From Amycolatopsis oliviviridis (GTDB lineage: Bacteria; Actinomycetota; Actinomycetes; Mycobacteriales; Pseudonocardiaceae), in NCBI RefSeq assembly GCF_014654365.1, contig NZ_BNAY01000018.1:21842-85841 (forward strand): a DNA stretch of 64,000 bases. The letters run 5' to 3'. This document shows positions 1 to 8,493 of this stretch, in pieces; the first letter of the stretch is position 1, and every line of letters begins with the position of its first letter. The notes under the pieces are model-generated. The model ran no database searches. It was not told where the DNA came from and worked only from the letters and a program-made list of their open reading frames with translations. The translations under genes were made by a program, and so were the position numbers.

Positions 1-1401
1 CGGGCCAGGTTCCGCGTCGCCGGCGAGCCGGACGACTCGACCAGGGCGGTCCTCTCTCGGCTCGCCGCGCCGGGCGGTCCCTCGACGGCGAAGGCCGCAC
101 CGCACCGGAATCCGGTGCCCGTCGACCCCGCACCCGCAGCCCCGGCGCCCATCGCTCAGGCTCCGGCCGCCCCGGCGGCGGAACCGGTCACGCCCGCCGC
201 ACCGCCGCACGCTCCGGCTGTGCCGAGCGCGGCCGCGGCGGCGAGGATCGCGACGATGTCGGCGATGCCCATTCCGACGGTCTCCGGAATGCCGGGGACC
301 CGGCCCGGCCCCGCCGAGGAGGCGCCTCCGGCACGCAGGGAGGAGCCCGCGCCGCCACCGCCCGCCGAACCGCGGCCGGTCACCCCACCGGCGGCCGGTG
401 GTCCCCCCAGCGCGCCGGAGCCGTCGCCCTACCCGCCCGAACCGCTCGTGCCGCCCGCCGCGCAAAGCTCTCCCGGACGTGCCGGGACTGACCCGGCGCC
501 GGGCGCACCGCCCGTTCCGGTCGCGCCGCGGCGCGACCCGCTCTCGGTGGCTCCGGGACCGACGCCGCTGGCGGTCGCCGACCGGGGCAGCAAAGCGACG
601 GAGCAGGCCAGTTTCACCGCGGCGGCCGGGCACGACTTCAGCGAGGCGCTGGCCACCGTCAACGCGGCGCTGGCGACCTGGCCGTCGATGCGGCAGGACG
701 ATTCGGCCGGAGTGAAGGCCGATTACGCCGCGGTCTGCCTGTTCCTGGGCGAAGGTCGTGGTGGAGCGCAGGCGGTCAACGGAGCGGTCCGGTCCGGCCA
801 GGAGAACGGCTTGCCCGGTCAGCTCGAGTGCCTCTCCTCGGGGATCCGCCGCCTGCCGATGCACCGGCGGCCGGTTCTGCGCCAGAGCCGGTCCGACGAG
901 CCGGTCGAACCGGGTTCGGTCCACGTCGAGCCCGGATTCCTCACGGCGAGTCTCGACCTGGACGTCACGGTCACCGACGCCGCGGTCGACGTGCTGATCT
1001 GGCCCGCCACGGCCCGGCGCACCACGGAGCTGCTGGGCCAGCGCACACCCGATGAAGTGGTGTTCGGTGCCGGAGCAAGGTTCAAGGCGCTGGCGGTGCG
1101 CCGCGCCGACGACAGCGAGGATCCGGACGTCGAGGGCCCCCGGGCTCCCCGGATCGCTGTTCTCCTGCGCGAGCTGGCGCCGGGCGAGGTCCCCGGCGAC
1201 ACCACCGAACTCGACGAACGCGATCAACGGGCGCTCGGCAAGCTCGACGCGGTGCTGGCCCGGCGGCGGAAGAACACCCTCCGGCTGGTGGACGGTCCCG
1301 GGGCGGTCGCCCGGTTGACCAGCCCACTCGTCGAGTGGGACGCCGAGACCATGGCGGCGCCGGGACGGGCGGGCGGGCATTCGACCGTGATGGCGTCATG
1401 A
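1..1401 (+). CDS. Proline-rich protein with ADP-ribosyltransferase-like C-terminus (5' partial)
   Basis: The reading frame is open from base 1, so the true start lies upstream of the window; the first in-window GTG at 115 is probably internal. About 190 residues rich in Pro, Ala and Glu are followed by a folded domain of roughly 230 residues. That domain has three signatures spaced like an R-S-E ADP-ribosyltransferase fold: an Arg-containing strand (RPVLRQS, about 868-888), PGFLTASL (about 931-954) in place of the STS strand, and PDEVVFGAGARFKAL (about 1048-1092) in place of the ExE loop. The upstream Glu/Gln of ExE is Pro here, so catalysis is doubtful. The stop overlaps the ATG of the mycosin gene by ATGA, so the two are translationally coupled. 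This position suggests a type VII secretion locus component or effector-like protein. The fold call is from motif pattern only. Confidence 0.6.
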   Translation, partial: RARFRVAGEPDDSTRAVLSRLAAPGGPSTAKAAPHRNPVPVDPAPAAPAPIAQAPAAPAAEPVTPAAPPHAPAVPSAAAAARIATMSAMPIPTVSGMPGTRPGPAEEAPPARREEPAPPPPAEPRPVTPPAAGGPPSAPEPSPYPPEPLVPPAAQSSPGRAGTDPAPGAPPVPVAPRRDPLSVAPGPTPLAVADRGSKATEQASFTAAAGHDFSEALATVNAALATWPSMRQDDSAGVKADYAAVCLFLGEGRGGAQAVNGAVRSGQENGLPGQLECLSSGIRRLPMHRRPVLRQSRSDEPVEPGSVHVEPGFLTASLDLDVTVTDAAVDVLIWPATARRTTELLGQRTPDEVVFGAGARFKALAVRRADDSEDPDVEGPRAPRIAVLLRELAPGEVPGDTTELDERDQRALGKLDAVLARRRKNTLRLVDGPGAVARLTSPLVEWDAETMAAPGRAGGHSTVMAS

Positions 1402-2642
1402 GACCGCCACGGTTGCTCGAAACGACGGCGAGCTTGGCGGCCGTCGTCCTCCTCACCGTCCTCTCCGGCGCCCCGGCCTCCGCCCAGCAGCCTCCGCAGC
1501 CGCTGCCGACCGACCAGAAGGGCTGCCTCGGTCCGCCTCAAGGGACCGAACGATCGGCGCCGTGGGCCCAGCAACGGCTGGCACCGGAACGGGTCTGGCC
1601 GCTGACCACCGGAGCCGGGATCACCGTCGGCATCGTCGACTCGGGGGTGGACGGCGGTTCACCACAGCTTTCGGGCGGGAAGGTGACCGCCGGGGTCGAC
1701 GTCACGGCCCCAGGTGGGCGGGCGGACACGGACTGCTACGGCCACGGCACGTTCGTCGCGGGGATCATCGCGGCCTCGCGGGACTCCACCACCGGGTTCG
1801 CCGGTGTCGCGCCCGGCGCGTCGATCCTGCCGATCCGGTGCGCCAAACTCGGCGAGGACGGCTCCGCGCCGGTCCTGACTGCGGCGTCGCTGGGCGACGG
1901 CATCCGGGCGGCCGTGGACGGCGGCGCGCGCGTGATCAACGTGTCCGCCAGCACGACGGTGGACGATCCGAAACTGTCCAGCGCGGTGTCGTACGCGGCG
2001 AATCGCGACGTGGTGGTGGTCGCTTCCGCGGCCAACAGCGCGCAACAGGGCGATCCGGTGACCTATCCCGCCGCGTACCCCGGGGTCATCGCGGTGGGAG
2101 CGATCGACCGGGATGGCAAGCACGCCGACTTCTCCCAGACCGGGTCCTTCCTGTCGCTCGTCGCCCCCGGTGTCGGGGTGACGAGCATCGGCCCCGGCGG
2201 ACCGGGGCAGTGGCAGGGCACCGGGACGAGCTACTCGGCGCCGTTCGTCGCCGGTGCCGCCGCGCTGGTCCGGGCCTATCATCCGCAGCTCAGCGCGGGC
2301 CAGGTCAAGCATCGGCTCCAGGTGACCGCCGATCCGCCCGCGGCCGCTCGTCCCGATCCCGGGCTTGGCTGGGGCACGGTGAACGTCGTGGCGGCCGTGA
2401 CCAGGGTGCTCCCGGAGGAGGCCGGTGTCCTGAGGCAGCTGGCGAGCCCGCCGCCGATGGGTCCCGTGCCCGATCCCGAAGGCGAGGGGAACGGCCAAGT
2501 GGTCGCGGTCCTCAGCCTGCTCGTCGCGGGAGTGCTGGCCCTCGTGCTGGTGCCGGCGCTGCGGCTGATGCGCGGCGGCCGGGAACGGAACTGGGCGGTG
2601 CGGCGGACGGTGCGCGTCCGGTCGCGTGAAACTGGTCCTTGA
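1398..2642 (+). CDS. mycP: Mycosin, type VII secretion-associated S8 serine protease
   Basis: Membrane-anchored subtilisin-family protease of the kind that accompanies ESX/type VII secretion machines. The ATG at 1398 is chosen because it overlaps the previous stop (ATGA) and gives a clean signal peptide (hydrophobic segment, then APASAQQ). The catalytic triad is complete: Asp81 in GIVDSGVD, His116 in CYGHGTFVAG, and Ser278 in GTSYSAPFVAG. A single transmembrane helix near the C-terminus (VVAVLSLLVAGVLALVLVPA) is followed by a basic cytosolic tail, the usual mycosin layout with the protease domain outside the membrane. At 414 residues it has ordinary mycosin length. The other ESX genes (EccB-E, WXG100 pair) are not in the window and presumably lie to the left. 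Confidence 0.92.
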   Translation: MRPPRLLETTASLAAVVLLTVLSGAPASAQQPPQPLPTDQKGCLGPPQGTERSAPWAQQRLAPERVWPLTTGAGITVGIVDSGVDGGSPQLSGGKVTAGVDVTAPGGRADTDCYGHGTFVAGIIAASRDSTTGFAGVAPGASILPIRCAKLGEDGSAPVLTAASLGDGIRAAVDGGARVINVSASTTVDDPKLSSAVSYAANRDVVVVASAANSAQQGDPVTYPAAYPGVIAVGAIDRDGKHADFSQTGSFLSLVAPGVGVTSIGPGGPGQWQGTGTSYSAPFVAGAAALVRAYHPQLSAGQVKHRLQVTADPPAAARPDPGLGWGTVNVVAAVTRVLPEEAGVLRQLASPPPMGPVPDPEGEGNGQVVAVLSLLVAGVLALVLVPALRLMRGGRERNWAVRRTVRVRSRETGP

Positions 2643-2740
2643 GAACCAGCCGTCGGTGCGCCGGTCGGGCGATAGAGGTCAAGTGAAGTGTGCGAGCCCA
2701 GGCTTTCCTCACTGGTGAAATCAGTCAGAGGGAGGCAGTC

Positions 2741-3391
2741 GTGGAGAGCGCCGAGGTCTTGGTGCACGCCCCCGACCCGTTCACGGCGTCCGGCGTCCGG
2801 ACCCTGCTCGAACGGTCGCCTCACCTGCACGTTCGTGTCGACGACCCCGAGCAGGACCGGGTCGACGCCCCGGACGTCACGGTGGTGGCGGTGGAGGGGG
2901 TCGCCGGTGTCGAGGTGTTCGCCTACCTCCGGCGGCTGCAGAACCGGCTCGGCGCCGACGCGGCGCTGAAGTGCGTGGTGGTCTGCCGCGAGTTCCGCGC
3001 CGAGGACATCCTCACCGCGGTGGAATGCGGTGTGGTGGCCTTCCTGCACCGCCAGGACGTCACCAACACCTCCCTCACCGCGATGGTCACCGCGGTGAGC
3101 AGGGGAGCGGCATTCCTGCCGGGCTCGCTCCAGGGCACCCTGCTCGAACGGTTGAACTGGCTGCGGACCGAGGTCCTCGATCCGGAGGGGCTGACGCTGT
3201 CCGGTCTGGAAGACCGTGAACTCGCGGTGCTCCGGCTCATAGCCGACGGCTACCAGACCGAGGAGATGGCGGATCTGCTGCCTTACTCCGAGGGCACGAT
3301 CAAGAACGTCCTCTACGGCTTCATCAACCGGATGGGACTGAATTCGCGGGCGCACGCGGTGGCGTACGCCTTCCGGACAGGCGCGATATGA
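2741..3391 (+). CDS. LuxR-type regulator with pseudo-receiver domain (copy 1)
   Basis: Transcription factor of about 216 residues. The N-terminal 130 residues look like a response-regulator receiver (VLVHAPDPFTASGVRTLLE, then a C-terminal AVECGVVAFLHRQD strand and helix). The strand that should present the phosphorylated Asp reads DVTVVAVE, so phosphorylation is doubtful. The C-terminal 60 residues are a LuxR/GerE helix-turn-helix (LEDRELAVLRLIADGYQTEE, then a recognition helix with SEGTIKNVLYGFINRM). I chose GTG 2741 because GAGGGAGG lies 5 bases upstream; an in-frame GTG at 2690 lacks a comparable site. It lies just downstream of the mycosin gene and about 70 bp before a sibling gene. Its target is unknown. 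Confidence 0.82.
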   Translation: MESAEVLVHAPDPFTASGVRTLLERSPHLHVRVDDPEQDRVDAPDVTVVAVEGVAGVEVFAYLRRLQNRLGADAALKCVVVCREFRAEDILTAVECGVVAFLHRQDVTNTSLTAMVTAVSRGAAFLPGSLQGTLLERLNWLRTEVLDPEGLTLSGLEDRELAVLRLIADGYQTEEMADLLPYSEGTIKNVLYGFINRMGLNSRAHAVAYAFRTGAI

Positions 3392-3460
3392 GGCGCTCCA
3401 GGTGATCAGGGGCAGCGGATGTCGCATTCGGACAACAGATACAGCGAGCGGGAGGTTCTG

Positions 3461-4084
3461 GTGAAGACGGTACGGGTAGGGGTGCGCGCGTTCGATGCGA
3501 TCACGCAGGTCGGACTGACCAGCTACTTCCGGTCGCGGCCGGAAGTGGAAGTGGTGGACTGCGCGGCGCTGACCGCGAACGACGTGCGGGTGGTCCAGGC
3601 CGATCGGATGTCGTCGCAGGTGGTGGCCGAGCTCAAGCAGTGGGCGGCCGAGGTGGCCGTGCCCACGGTGCTGGTGACGAACGAGTTGCAGGAGCACGAG
3701 GTGATGACGGCCGTGGAATGCCGCGTGGTGGCGGTGTTGTCCCGCGAGCAGGTCTCCGCCGATCGGCTGGTGGAGGTGGTGCGCGCGGCCGGATCCGGTC
3801 GTGGGGCGCTGCCCCCGGACCTGCTGGGACAGTTGCTGGAGAACGTGCGGCGGTTGCAGCGTGACGTGCTGTCCCCCAGAGGGCTCGGAGCGGCCGGGCT
3901 GACCTCGCGGGAGGTGGACATCCTGCGGTTGATCGCCGACGGTTTCGACACCGCGGAGATCGCCGAGGAACTCTGTTATTCCGAGCGTACGGTCAAGAGC
4001 GTGATCTACTCGATGACGAACAGGCTGCACCTGCGAAACCGCCCGCACGCCGTGGCGTACGCCCTGCGAGCCGGCGTCATCTGA
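3461..4084 (+). CDS. LuxR-type regulator with pseudo-receiver domain (copy 2)
   Basis: Sibling of the preceding gene, about 207 residues, with the same layout: a degenerate receiver-like half and a C-terminal LuxR helix-turn-helix (LTSREVDILRLIADGFDTAE, then SERTVKSVIYSMTNRL). Both proteins share TAVEC followed by a VVA strand, the same linker length and an HAVAYA(F/L)R ending, so they arose by tandem duplication. GTG 3461 is preferred because GGAGG sits 5 bases upstream, as in copy 1; ATG 3419 is a possible upstream start with a weaker site. No clear Asp phospho-acceptor is seen. They may act as a pair or heterodimer, possibly on the adjacent secretion genes; that is inference from position only. 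Confidence 0.82.
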   Translation: MKTVRVGVRAFDAITQVGLTSYFRSRPEVEVVDCAALTANDVRVVQADRMSSQVVAELKQWAAEVAVPTVLVTNELQEHEVMTAVECRVVAVLSREQVSADRLVEVVRAAGSGRGALPPDLLGQLLENVRRLQRDVLSPRGLGAAGLTSREVDILRLIADGFDTAEIAEELCYSERTVKSVIYSMTNRLHLRNRPHAVAYALRAGVI

Positions 4085-4085
4085 G

Positions 4086-4136
4086 CCCGAGGAGCCGTCG
4101 CGCGCTGGGGGCGCGACGGATATGACGGGCCTCGGG
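4086..4136. terminator. Stem-loop after the LuxR pair
   Basis: Nested inverted repeats immediately downstream of the second LuxR gene: an inner 9-bp stem CCGTCGCGC (4095-4103) with GCGCGACGG (4111-4119), and an outer CCCGAGG (4086-4092) with CCTCGGG (4130-4136). There is no T-run, which is common for actinobacterial terminators. It separates the LuxR pair from the oppositely oriented SARP gene. Confidence 0.6.
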
Positions 4137-4272
4137 TGTGGTGAACGAGCGACAGGAAAAGTCGAGGACCACGAACACCGCCGGACATGAAGACAGCCCT
4201 CCTCGCCAGTCGGCGAAGAGGGTCTTTGCGCGTTGCAAGTACCGCGTTCAGAGGACGAAACGCGTGTGCCGG

Positions 4273-6465
4273 CTACGGGGGTTCGGGCCGGCAGGCCAAT
4301 TCCGGCGGCAGGCGGTCCCTGAGACGGCCTTGGGTGCCGTCAGGAACGCCGTCCGAAATCCGTTGTGGCGGTATGTCGGGTGAAGAAGGTCCCGGATCGC
4401 CGTGGGCGAACCCTCTGATCAGTCCTCTATGGACACTTTCGGGATGTCCGCGTTCGCCGGCCGTCGTGCTCGGCGCCGAGCTGACCCATTGGACGAGCCG
4501 GAGCGCGGTCTTCGCCGATTCCGGGGCCAGCGTGTGTCCATTGCGGAGCACCCAGTCCCGCACCCACGAATCCACCGAGGTCGGTACGGCCTCGACCCGG
4601 TCGGCGACGTGGTCCACCTCGGTCCCGGCCGCGTCGAGGACTTCCGCGAGCTGCCGGTGAAGCGCGAGCCGGATCGCCTGCGGCATCGTCGTGTAGAAAG
4701 CCTGGCGGACGGCGGGGTGCCGGAAGCGCAGCCCGTTCCCGGTGCGCGTCAGCAGTCCGGCGTCCACGAGTTCGTCCACCAGACGCGCCACCTCGGCCGC
4801 CGGAAGCTCGAGGACCAGTGAAAGGTCGCGCTCCGGGAACTCGGGGGCGGACAGCGCCGCCCAGCGCAACGCTTCCTGGGCGCGCGCGGACAGGAACGCC
4901 AGCCGGCGTTTGATCACCTGCGCGGCGGATACCGGCAGCACGGGCCGGTCTTCGCCGTCCGGTTCGGTGAGTGCGCCGTGGGCCCGCCACGCGTCGACGA
5001 GGTCGGTGAGGATCCGGGGGTTTCCCGCCGCTGTCCTGGCGAAAGCGACGACCGCGGGCTCCGGTGAAGGTCCGGCGAGGACGGTCAGGAGGTCGGCCGC
5101 CTCGTCGTCGCGCAGGTCCTGCAGCCTGAGGATTTCCCCGGCCTGGTCGCGCAGTTCGCCGAGAGCCGCGTCCGCGGTGAGCGGACGATGCGAGCCGATG
5201 AGCAGCAACGGTGACCGAGCGGTCAGGTGGACCAGCTCCCGCCAGACCGACAGGCCCGCCGAATCGATCCACTGTAGATCGTCGGCGAAGAGGATCAACG
5301 GCGCCTGCGCGCAGAGTTCTCGTACCAGCCCGATGATCGATTCGGCGTCGGCCGCGGAATTCCGGTCACGGGGGACCTTCAGAGCGCGCGCGAGCGCCGC
5401 CCGGCGAGGATCGGTCGCGGTGAGCCGGACCCCCAGGCATTCGAGGACGAGGCGAAAGGGCGCCTCCGGGCTGAATTCGTCGGCGACGCCGATCCCCACC
5501 GCGCAGCGCGCCCCGGCGAGGGCTTCCGCCGCGAGCGCGGACTTGCCGACACCCGCCGCGCCCTCGATCCACAGCACACCACCGCGGCCTTGCTCGACCC
5601 CGGTGATCGCGGACCGGAGCCGGGAAAGTTCGGCGGCCCGGCCGACGAACTCCGTCGCGCGCAGGCGTGCCGGCCCCGAGGCGTCACCCGTCTCCAGCGG
5701 CCACAGCGCCGGGTCGTCCGACCGGATCTGGTCGTAGCGGGTGGTGAGGGCGGATCCCGGCTCGGTGCCGAGCTGCTCGATGGTGATCGCCCGTACTGAT
5801 TCGAAGACCTCCAGCGCCTCCTCGCGGCGGCCGCTCCGGTAGAGCGAGAGCAACAGAAGGTCCTGCAGATGTTCGCGCATCGGGTGCCGCGAGGCGACGT
5901 CACACAATTCGGTGGCGACCTGTGCGTGCTCACCGAGATCCAGCAGCGCTCGCGCGCGTTGCTCGACGGCGTCGAGCCGAAGTTCCTTGAACCGCTCGCG
6001 TTGCGCTGCCGCGAACGGGCCGGGAAGTTCCGCCAGCGGCTCCCCGCGATACAGGGCGAGGGCTTCGTCGAGCGCGGCGATCGTCCCGGCGGGATCGCCG
6101 TCCCGGTAGCGGCGGCGAGCTTCTTCGCGCAGGGTTTCGAAGCGGACCATGTCGATGGCCTCGCCTGGAACGCGAAGGAGATAACCCGTCGCGCTCGACT
6201 CGAGGACCGGGGGAGTGCCGGGATCGGTTTCCTGGGCCGCGAAGACCTTCCGAAGCGCGGACACGTAGGTGTAGATACTTCCGTTCGCGCTCGCCGGCGG
6301 ATGCTCACCCCAGACCGCGTCGATCAACTCCGATCGCGTGACGACCTGATTGGCGCGCAACGCGAGAACGGCGAGGACCGTGCGGCGATGGGCCGGCCCC
6401 AGGAGGATCTCTTCGTCGTCGTGCCAGACCCGGACCTGGCCGAAGAGAGCGAAGCGAAATCGCAT
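4273..6465 (-). CDS. SARP/AfsR-like regulator with BTAD and AAA ATPase domains, short form
   Basis: 730 residues. Residues 1-95 form an OmpR-type winged helix (FGQVRVW, then a helix with SANGSIYTYVSALRKVF). About 100-260 is the bacterial transcriptional activation domain (helical repeats, RYRDGDPAGTIAALDEALALY). About 280-560 is a STAND/AAA ATPase with Walker A GAAGVGKSALA (Lys308) and Walker B LILFADDLQWID. Family members commonly continue several hundred residues into TPR repeats. Here the protein stops soon after the winged-helix part of the ATPase module, and the last 80 residues (from about TLAPESAKTALRLVQ) drift into an unpatterned Pro/Arg-rich tail. This suggests a truncated or 3'-rearranged gene. 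AAGGAGG sits just before the ATG. No antibiotic cluster is adjacent, so its target is unknown. Confidence 0.85.
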   Translation of the reverse strand: MRFRFALFGQVRVWHDDEEILLGPAHRRTVLAVLALRANQVVTRSELIDAVWGEHPPASANGSIYTYVSALRKVFAAQETDPGTPPVLESSATGYLLRVPGEAIDMVRFETLREEARRRYRDGDPAGTIAALDEALALYRGEPLAELPGPFAAAQRERFKELRLDAVEQRARALLDLGEHAQVATELCDVASRHPMREHLQDLLLLSLYRSGRREEALEVFESVRAITIEQLGTEPGSALTTRYDQIRSDDPALWPLETGDASGPARLRATEFVGRAAELSRLRSAITGVEQGRGGVLWIEGAAGVGKSALAAEALAGARCAVGIGVADEFSPEAPFRLVLECLGVRLTATDPRRAALARALKVPRDRNSAADAESIIGLVRELCAQAPLILFADDLQWIDSAGLSVWRELVHLTARSPLLLIGSHRPLTADAALGELRDQAGEILRLQDLRDDEAADLLTVLAGPSPEPAVVAFARTAAGNPRILTDLVDAWRAHGALTEPDGEDRPVLPVSAAQVIKRRLAFLSARAQEALRWAALSAPEFPERDLSLVLELPAAEVARLVDELVDAGLLTRTGNGLRFRHPAVRQAFYTTMPQAIRLALHRQLAEVLDAAGTEVDHVADRVEAVPTSVDSWVRDWVLRNGHTLAPESAKTALRLVQWVSSAPSTTAGERGHPESVHRGLIRGFAHGDPGPSSPDIPPQRISDGVPDGTQGRLRDRLPPELACRPEPP

Positions 6466-7165
6466 GACGGCCTCCTTGACGCTCGGGGTATTGGTCCGGG
6501 AACGGTGGACGACTATCGAACTGACCGGCCTTCAAAGCGACTTTTCCACCCCGTCGAGGCCGGTGTCGAGCGCGGCGCGGGCCCTTCGGGGAACTCTGCG
6601 GTTCATCCACAGGGGTGTGCCGTTCGGGAGCCGTCCGGAGGGCGAAGAGAGGCCGGCGAGCAAGCTCTCAACGGCTCGCCAATATGTCTTTGAACTGGGG
6701 TTTTGTGTGTCGATACCGGGTCGTGGCGACGGGTTTCGCACTATGACCGACCGTGGCTGTCAAGTCACTGCCGAGGGCTGTCGCGGGGGCCAGGTAGCGC
6801 GACAAGCGCACTGGCCCGGTATCGGTGAGCCGATTCGCCGATACCGGAAATCGGAAACCGCCGAAGCGGGTGTACGACATTTCTCATCGGACAGGAAAAA
6901 ATGGACCCATTCCATTTTCTGTTCCAGTGCGCGGGAATTCGGTCGCGGTCACCTGGGTACATGGCGTGCACAGGTCGTCGCGCGGCGAAGAAACCTTTTG
7001 AGGTCAAGGGGTGAAGCTCCGCGCGGGGGTGGCTTCGGTGCGGAAGGGCAGAGTCGTCCGTCATTTGTCTTGTGATCAGGTCGATTCCACTGAACGGCGG
7101 TAGTGTCGACAGTGGAATATGACAGGATCGTCGGGATGTCCGAGCCGCCGAGAAGGGGGGATGTC
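6466..7165. promoter_or_regulatory. 700-bp intergenic region with operator-like inverted repeat
   Basis: Divergent region between the SARP gene and the small gene at 7166, less GC-rich than its surroundings. It contains a perfect 10-bp inverted repeat, CCGGTATCGG at 6826-6835 and CCGATACCGG at 6848-6857, separated by 12 bases. A third half-site, CGATACCGG, lies at 6711-6719. Such an arrangement could be a binding site for a dimeric regulator, perhaps the SARP itself. No convincing gene was found inside the region. Confidence 0.45.
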
Positions 7166-7501
7166 GTGGTGTTCGAGGATGACCGCCGGAGTCACGCAGA
7201 ACCGGGGGAGAGGACGACCTGTCCGCCCCCCGATGCCCGGGAAGACGTCTTCCGCCCGCAGCTGGAACTGGCGAGTCACTTCGACGAGTACGTCGACCAG
7301 CTGGCCGGCCTGGTGATCGTCCAGCCCCGGGGCGAGGTCCGGGACTCCTACATCGACATCCTGGTCGGTCTGAGCAACGCCGCCGAGGCGTTCCGGCGGT
7401 CCGAGGCGGGTGACGCGCAGGAGGCGGCCGAACGGCTCCGGTCCGCTGTGGACCTGCTCAGCCGGGCGCGGACGGACGGATTCGTGCTCGTCCACGCCTG
7501 A
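7166..7501 (+). CDS. Small helical protein of unknown function
   Basis: About 111 residues, acidic and soluble, with no signal peptide. After a charged, Pro-rich N-terminus the rest is predicted from sequence pattern to be a helical bundle (LELASHFDEYVDQLAGLVIV and AAEAFRRSEAGDAQEAAERL). I do not recognise a family. GTG 7166 is chosen because AAGGGGGG lies 5 bases upstream; in-frame ATG 7136 and GTG 7103 are alternatives without good ribosome-binding sites. It converges on the cold-shock gene with a 43-bp gap. Codon bias is normal for the window, so I believe it is coding, but function is open. Confidence 0.6.
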   Translation: MVFEDDRRSHAEPGERTTCPPPDAREDVFRPQLELASHFDEYVDQLAGLVIVQPRGEVRDSYIDILVGLSNAAEAFRRSEAGDAQEAAERLRSAVDLLSRARTDGFVLVHA

Positions 7502-7544
7502 CCGCCCTTTCGGGCGAAGTCCTTGACCGAAAAGACCTCTTCCT

Positions 7545-7961
7545 TCAGGCCTCCACCCAGCCGTGCTTGTGCGCCAGGTGGACGAGCTGACGCCGGATCA
7601 GCGTGATCTGCTCGCCGGTGACACTCGGCGCGGCACCGATGAGCGACTCGGTGACCTCGTCGAGGAATTCCTTGACCGTCAGGACGTCGCACATGCCGTC
7701 GTCCTGGGTGCTCGCCGCCGCACTCCGGCGCGCGAGGTCGCCGGCCCCGCCTTCCGGGGACTCGACGAGGTCCACACGCGACGCTTTCAAGCCGCGTTCG
7801 CTCTCCAGCACGTCGAACTTCACCGAGACGCCCGGCCCCAGCAACCGTTTGTCGAAGGTGAGCGCGTTGACGTGGACGAACACATCCTCGCCACCGTTCT
7901 CGGGCGCGGCGAAACCATATCCGCGGATCTCGTCGAAACTGACGATTTTTCCTTCGGGCAC
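7545..7961 (-). CDS. Cold-shock domain protein with C-terminal extension
   Basis: The first 65 residues form a cold-shock (OB-fold, single-strand nucleic-acid binding) domain: GKIVSFDEIRGYGFAAPENG holds the RNP1-like strand and EDVFVHVNAL the RNP2-like strand. Single-domain CspA proteins stop near residue 67. This one has about 70 more residues, including a helical segment (LTVKEFLDEVTESLIGAAPS, then QLVHLAHKHGW), a form found in actinobacteria. It starts at GTG 7961 with GGAGG 9 bases upstream. Expected role: RNA chaperone or post-transcriptional regulator in the cytoplasm. It is preceded by the membrane protein gene on the same strand, 79 bp away. Confidence 0.88.
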   Translation of the reverse strand: MPEGKIVSFDEIRGYGFAAPENGGEDVFVHVNALTFDKRLLGPGVSVKFDVLESERGLKASRVDLVESPEGGAGDLARRSAAASTQDDGMCDVLTVKEFLDEVTESLIGAAPSVTGEQITLIRRQLVHLAHKHGWVEA

Positions 7962-8040
7962 GACGGAAATCCTCCGGCTGTTCGATGGGTGTCCAGGGGT
8001 GCTCGGGCAGGCCGCGGGGGCTGGTCCTGGCGCCGGGTGA

Positions 8041-8493
8041 TCAGAAGCCGCGTTCGCCGCCGTCGGACGTCTCGGTCTTGCGGGCGAGCAGGATCGGCAG
8101 GGTGTACTCCGGTTTCGGCTGCTGATCCGACCGGTTCTTCCTGGCGCCGCGATCGAGGATCAGCAGGAGTGTGCCGCAGATGATGCAGACCAGTTCGGTA
8201 CCCGTCGCGCAGTACTCGGCGAAGGTGCTGAAGTGGTCTCGTTGAGCGAAGACGCCGACGGTTTCCGCGATGGCGTACGAACCGAGGGTGGCCACGCCGA
8301 AATCGACGGCCAGCCAGGTCATGAGCCGATGGCGCCACGCCAGGAGTCCGATGGCGATGAGCGGACCGGATATCGCGTTGAGGAGGAACAGGGGAGCGAG
8401 GAAACCCAGTCCTTCGATGGTCCAGAGATAGAAGTGGACACCGGAGGAACCCAGCAGGCCAATCACGACGGCGATGCGCAAAGCTGCTTTCAT
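8041..8493 (-). CDS. Four-helix integral membrane protein of unknown function
   Basis: 150 residues with four hydrophobic helices: near the N-terminus (IAVVIGLLGSSGVHFYLW), then FLAPLFLLNAISGPLIAIGL, a segment around LAVDFGVATLGSYAIA, and ELVCIICGTLLLIL. It ends in a charged cytosolic tail. The His in the first helix and the overall layout resemble small DoxX-like or anti-sigma-independent membrane proteins, but I cannot assign a family. ATG 8493 is supported by GAAGGAG 5 bases upstream; the frame remains open further upstream but without a good site. It may be cotranscribed with the downstream cold-shock gene. Confidence 0.7.
   Translation of the reverse strand: MKAALRIAVVIGLLGSSGVHFYLWTIEGLGFLAPLFLLNAISGPLIAIGLLAWRHRLMTWLAVDFGVATLGSYAIAETVGVFAQRDHFSTFAEYCATGTELVCIICGTLLLILDRGARKNRSDQQPKPEYTLPILLARKTETSDGGERGF

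Noticed and set aside
1398..2642. ATG 1335 as the mycosin start
   Set aside because: It would add 21 Gly/Arg-rich residues before the signal peptide and overlap the previous gene by 67 bases; ATG 1398 gives the coupled ATGA junction and a proper signal sequence.
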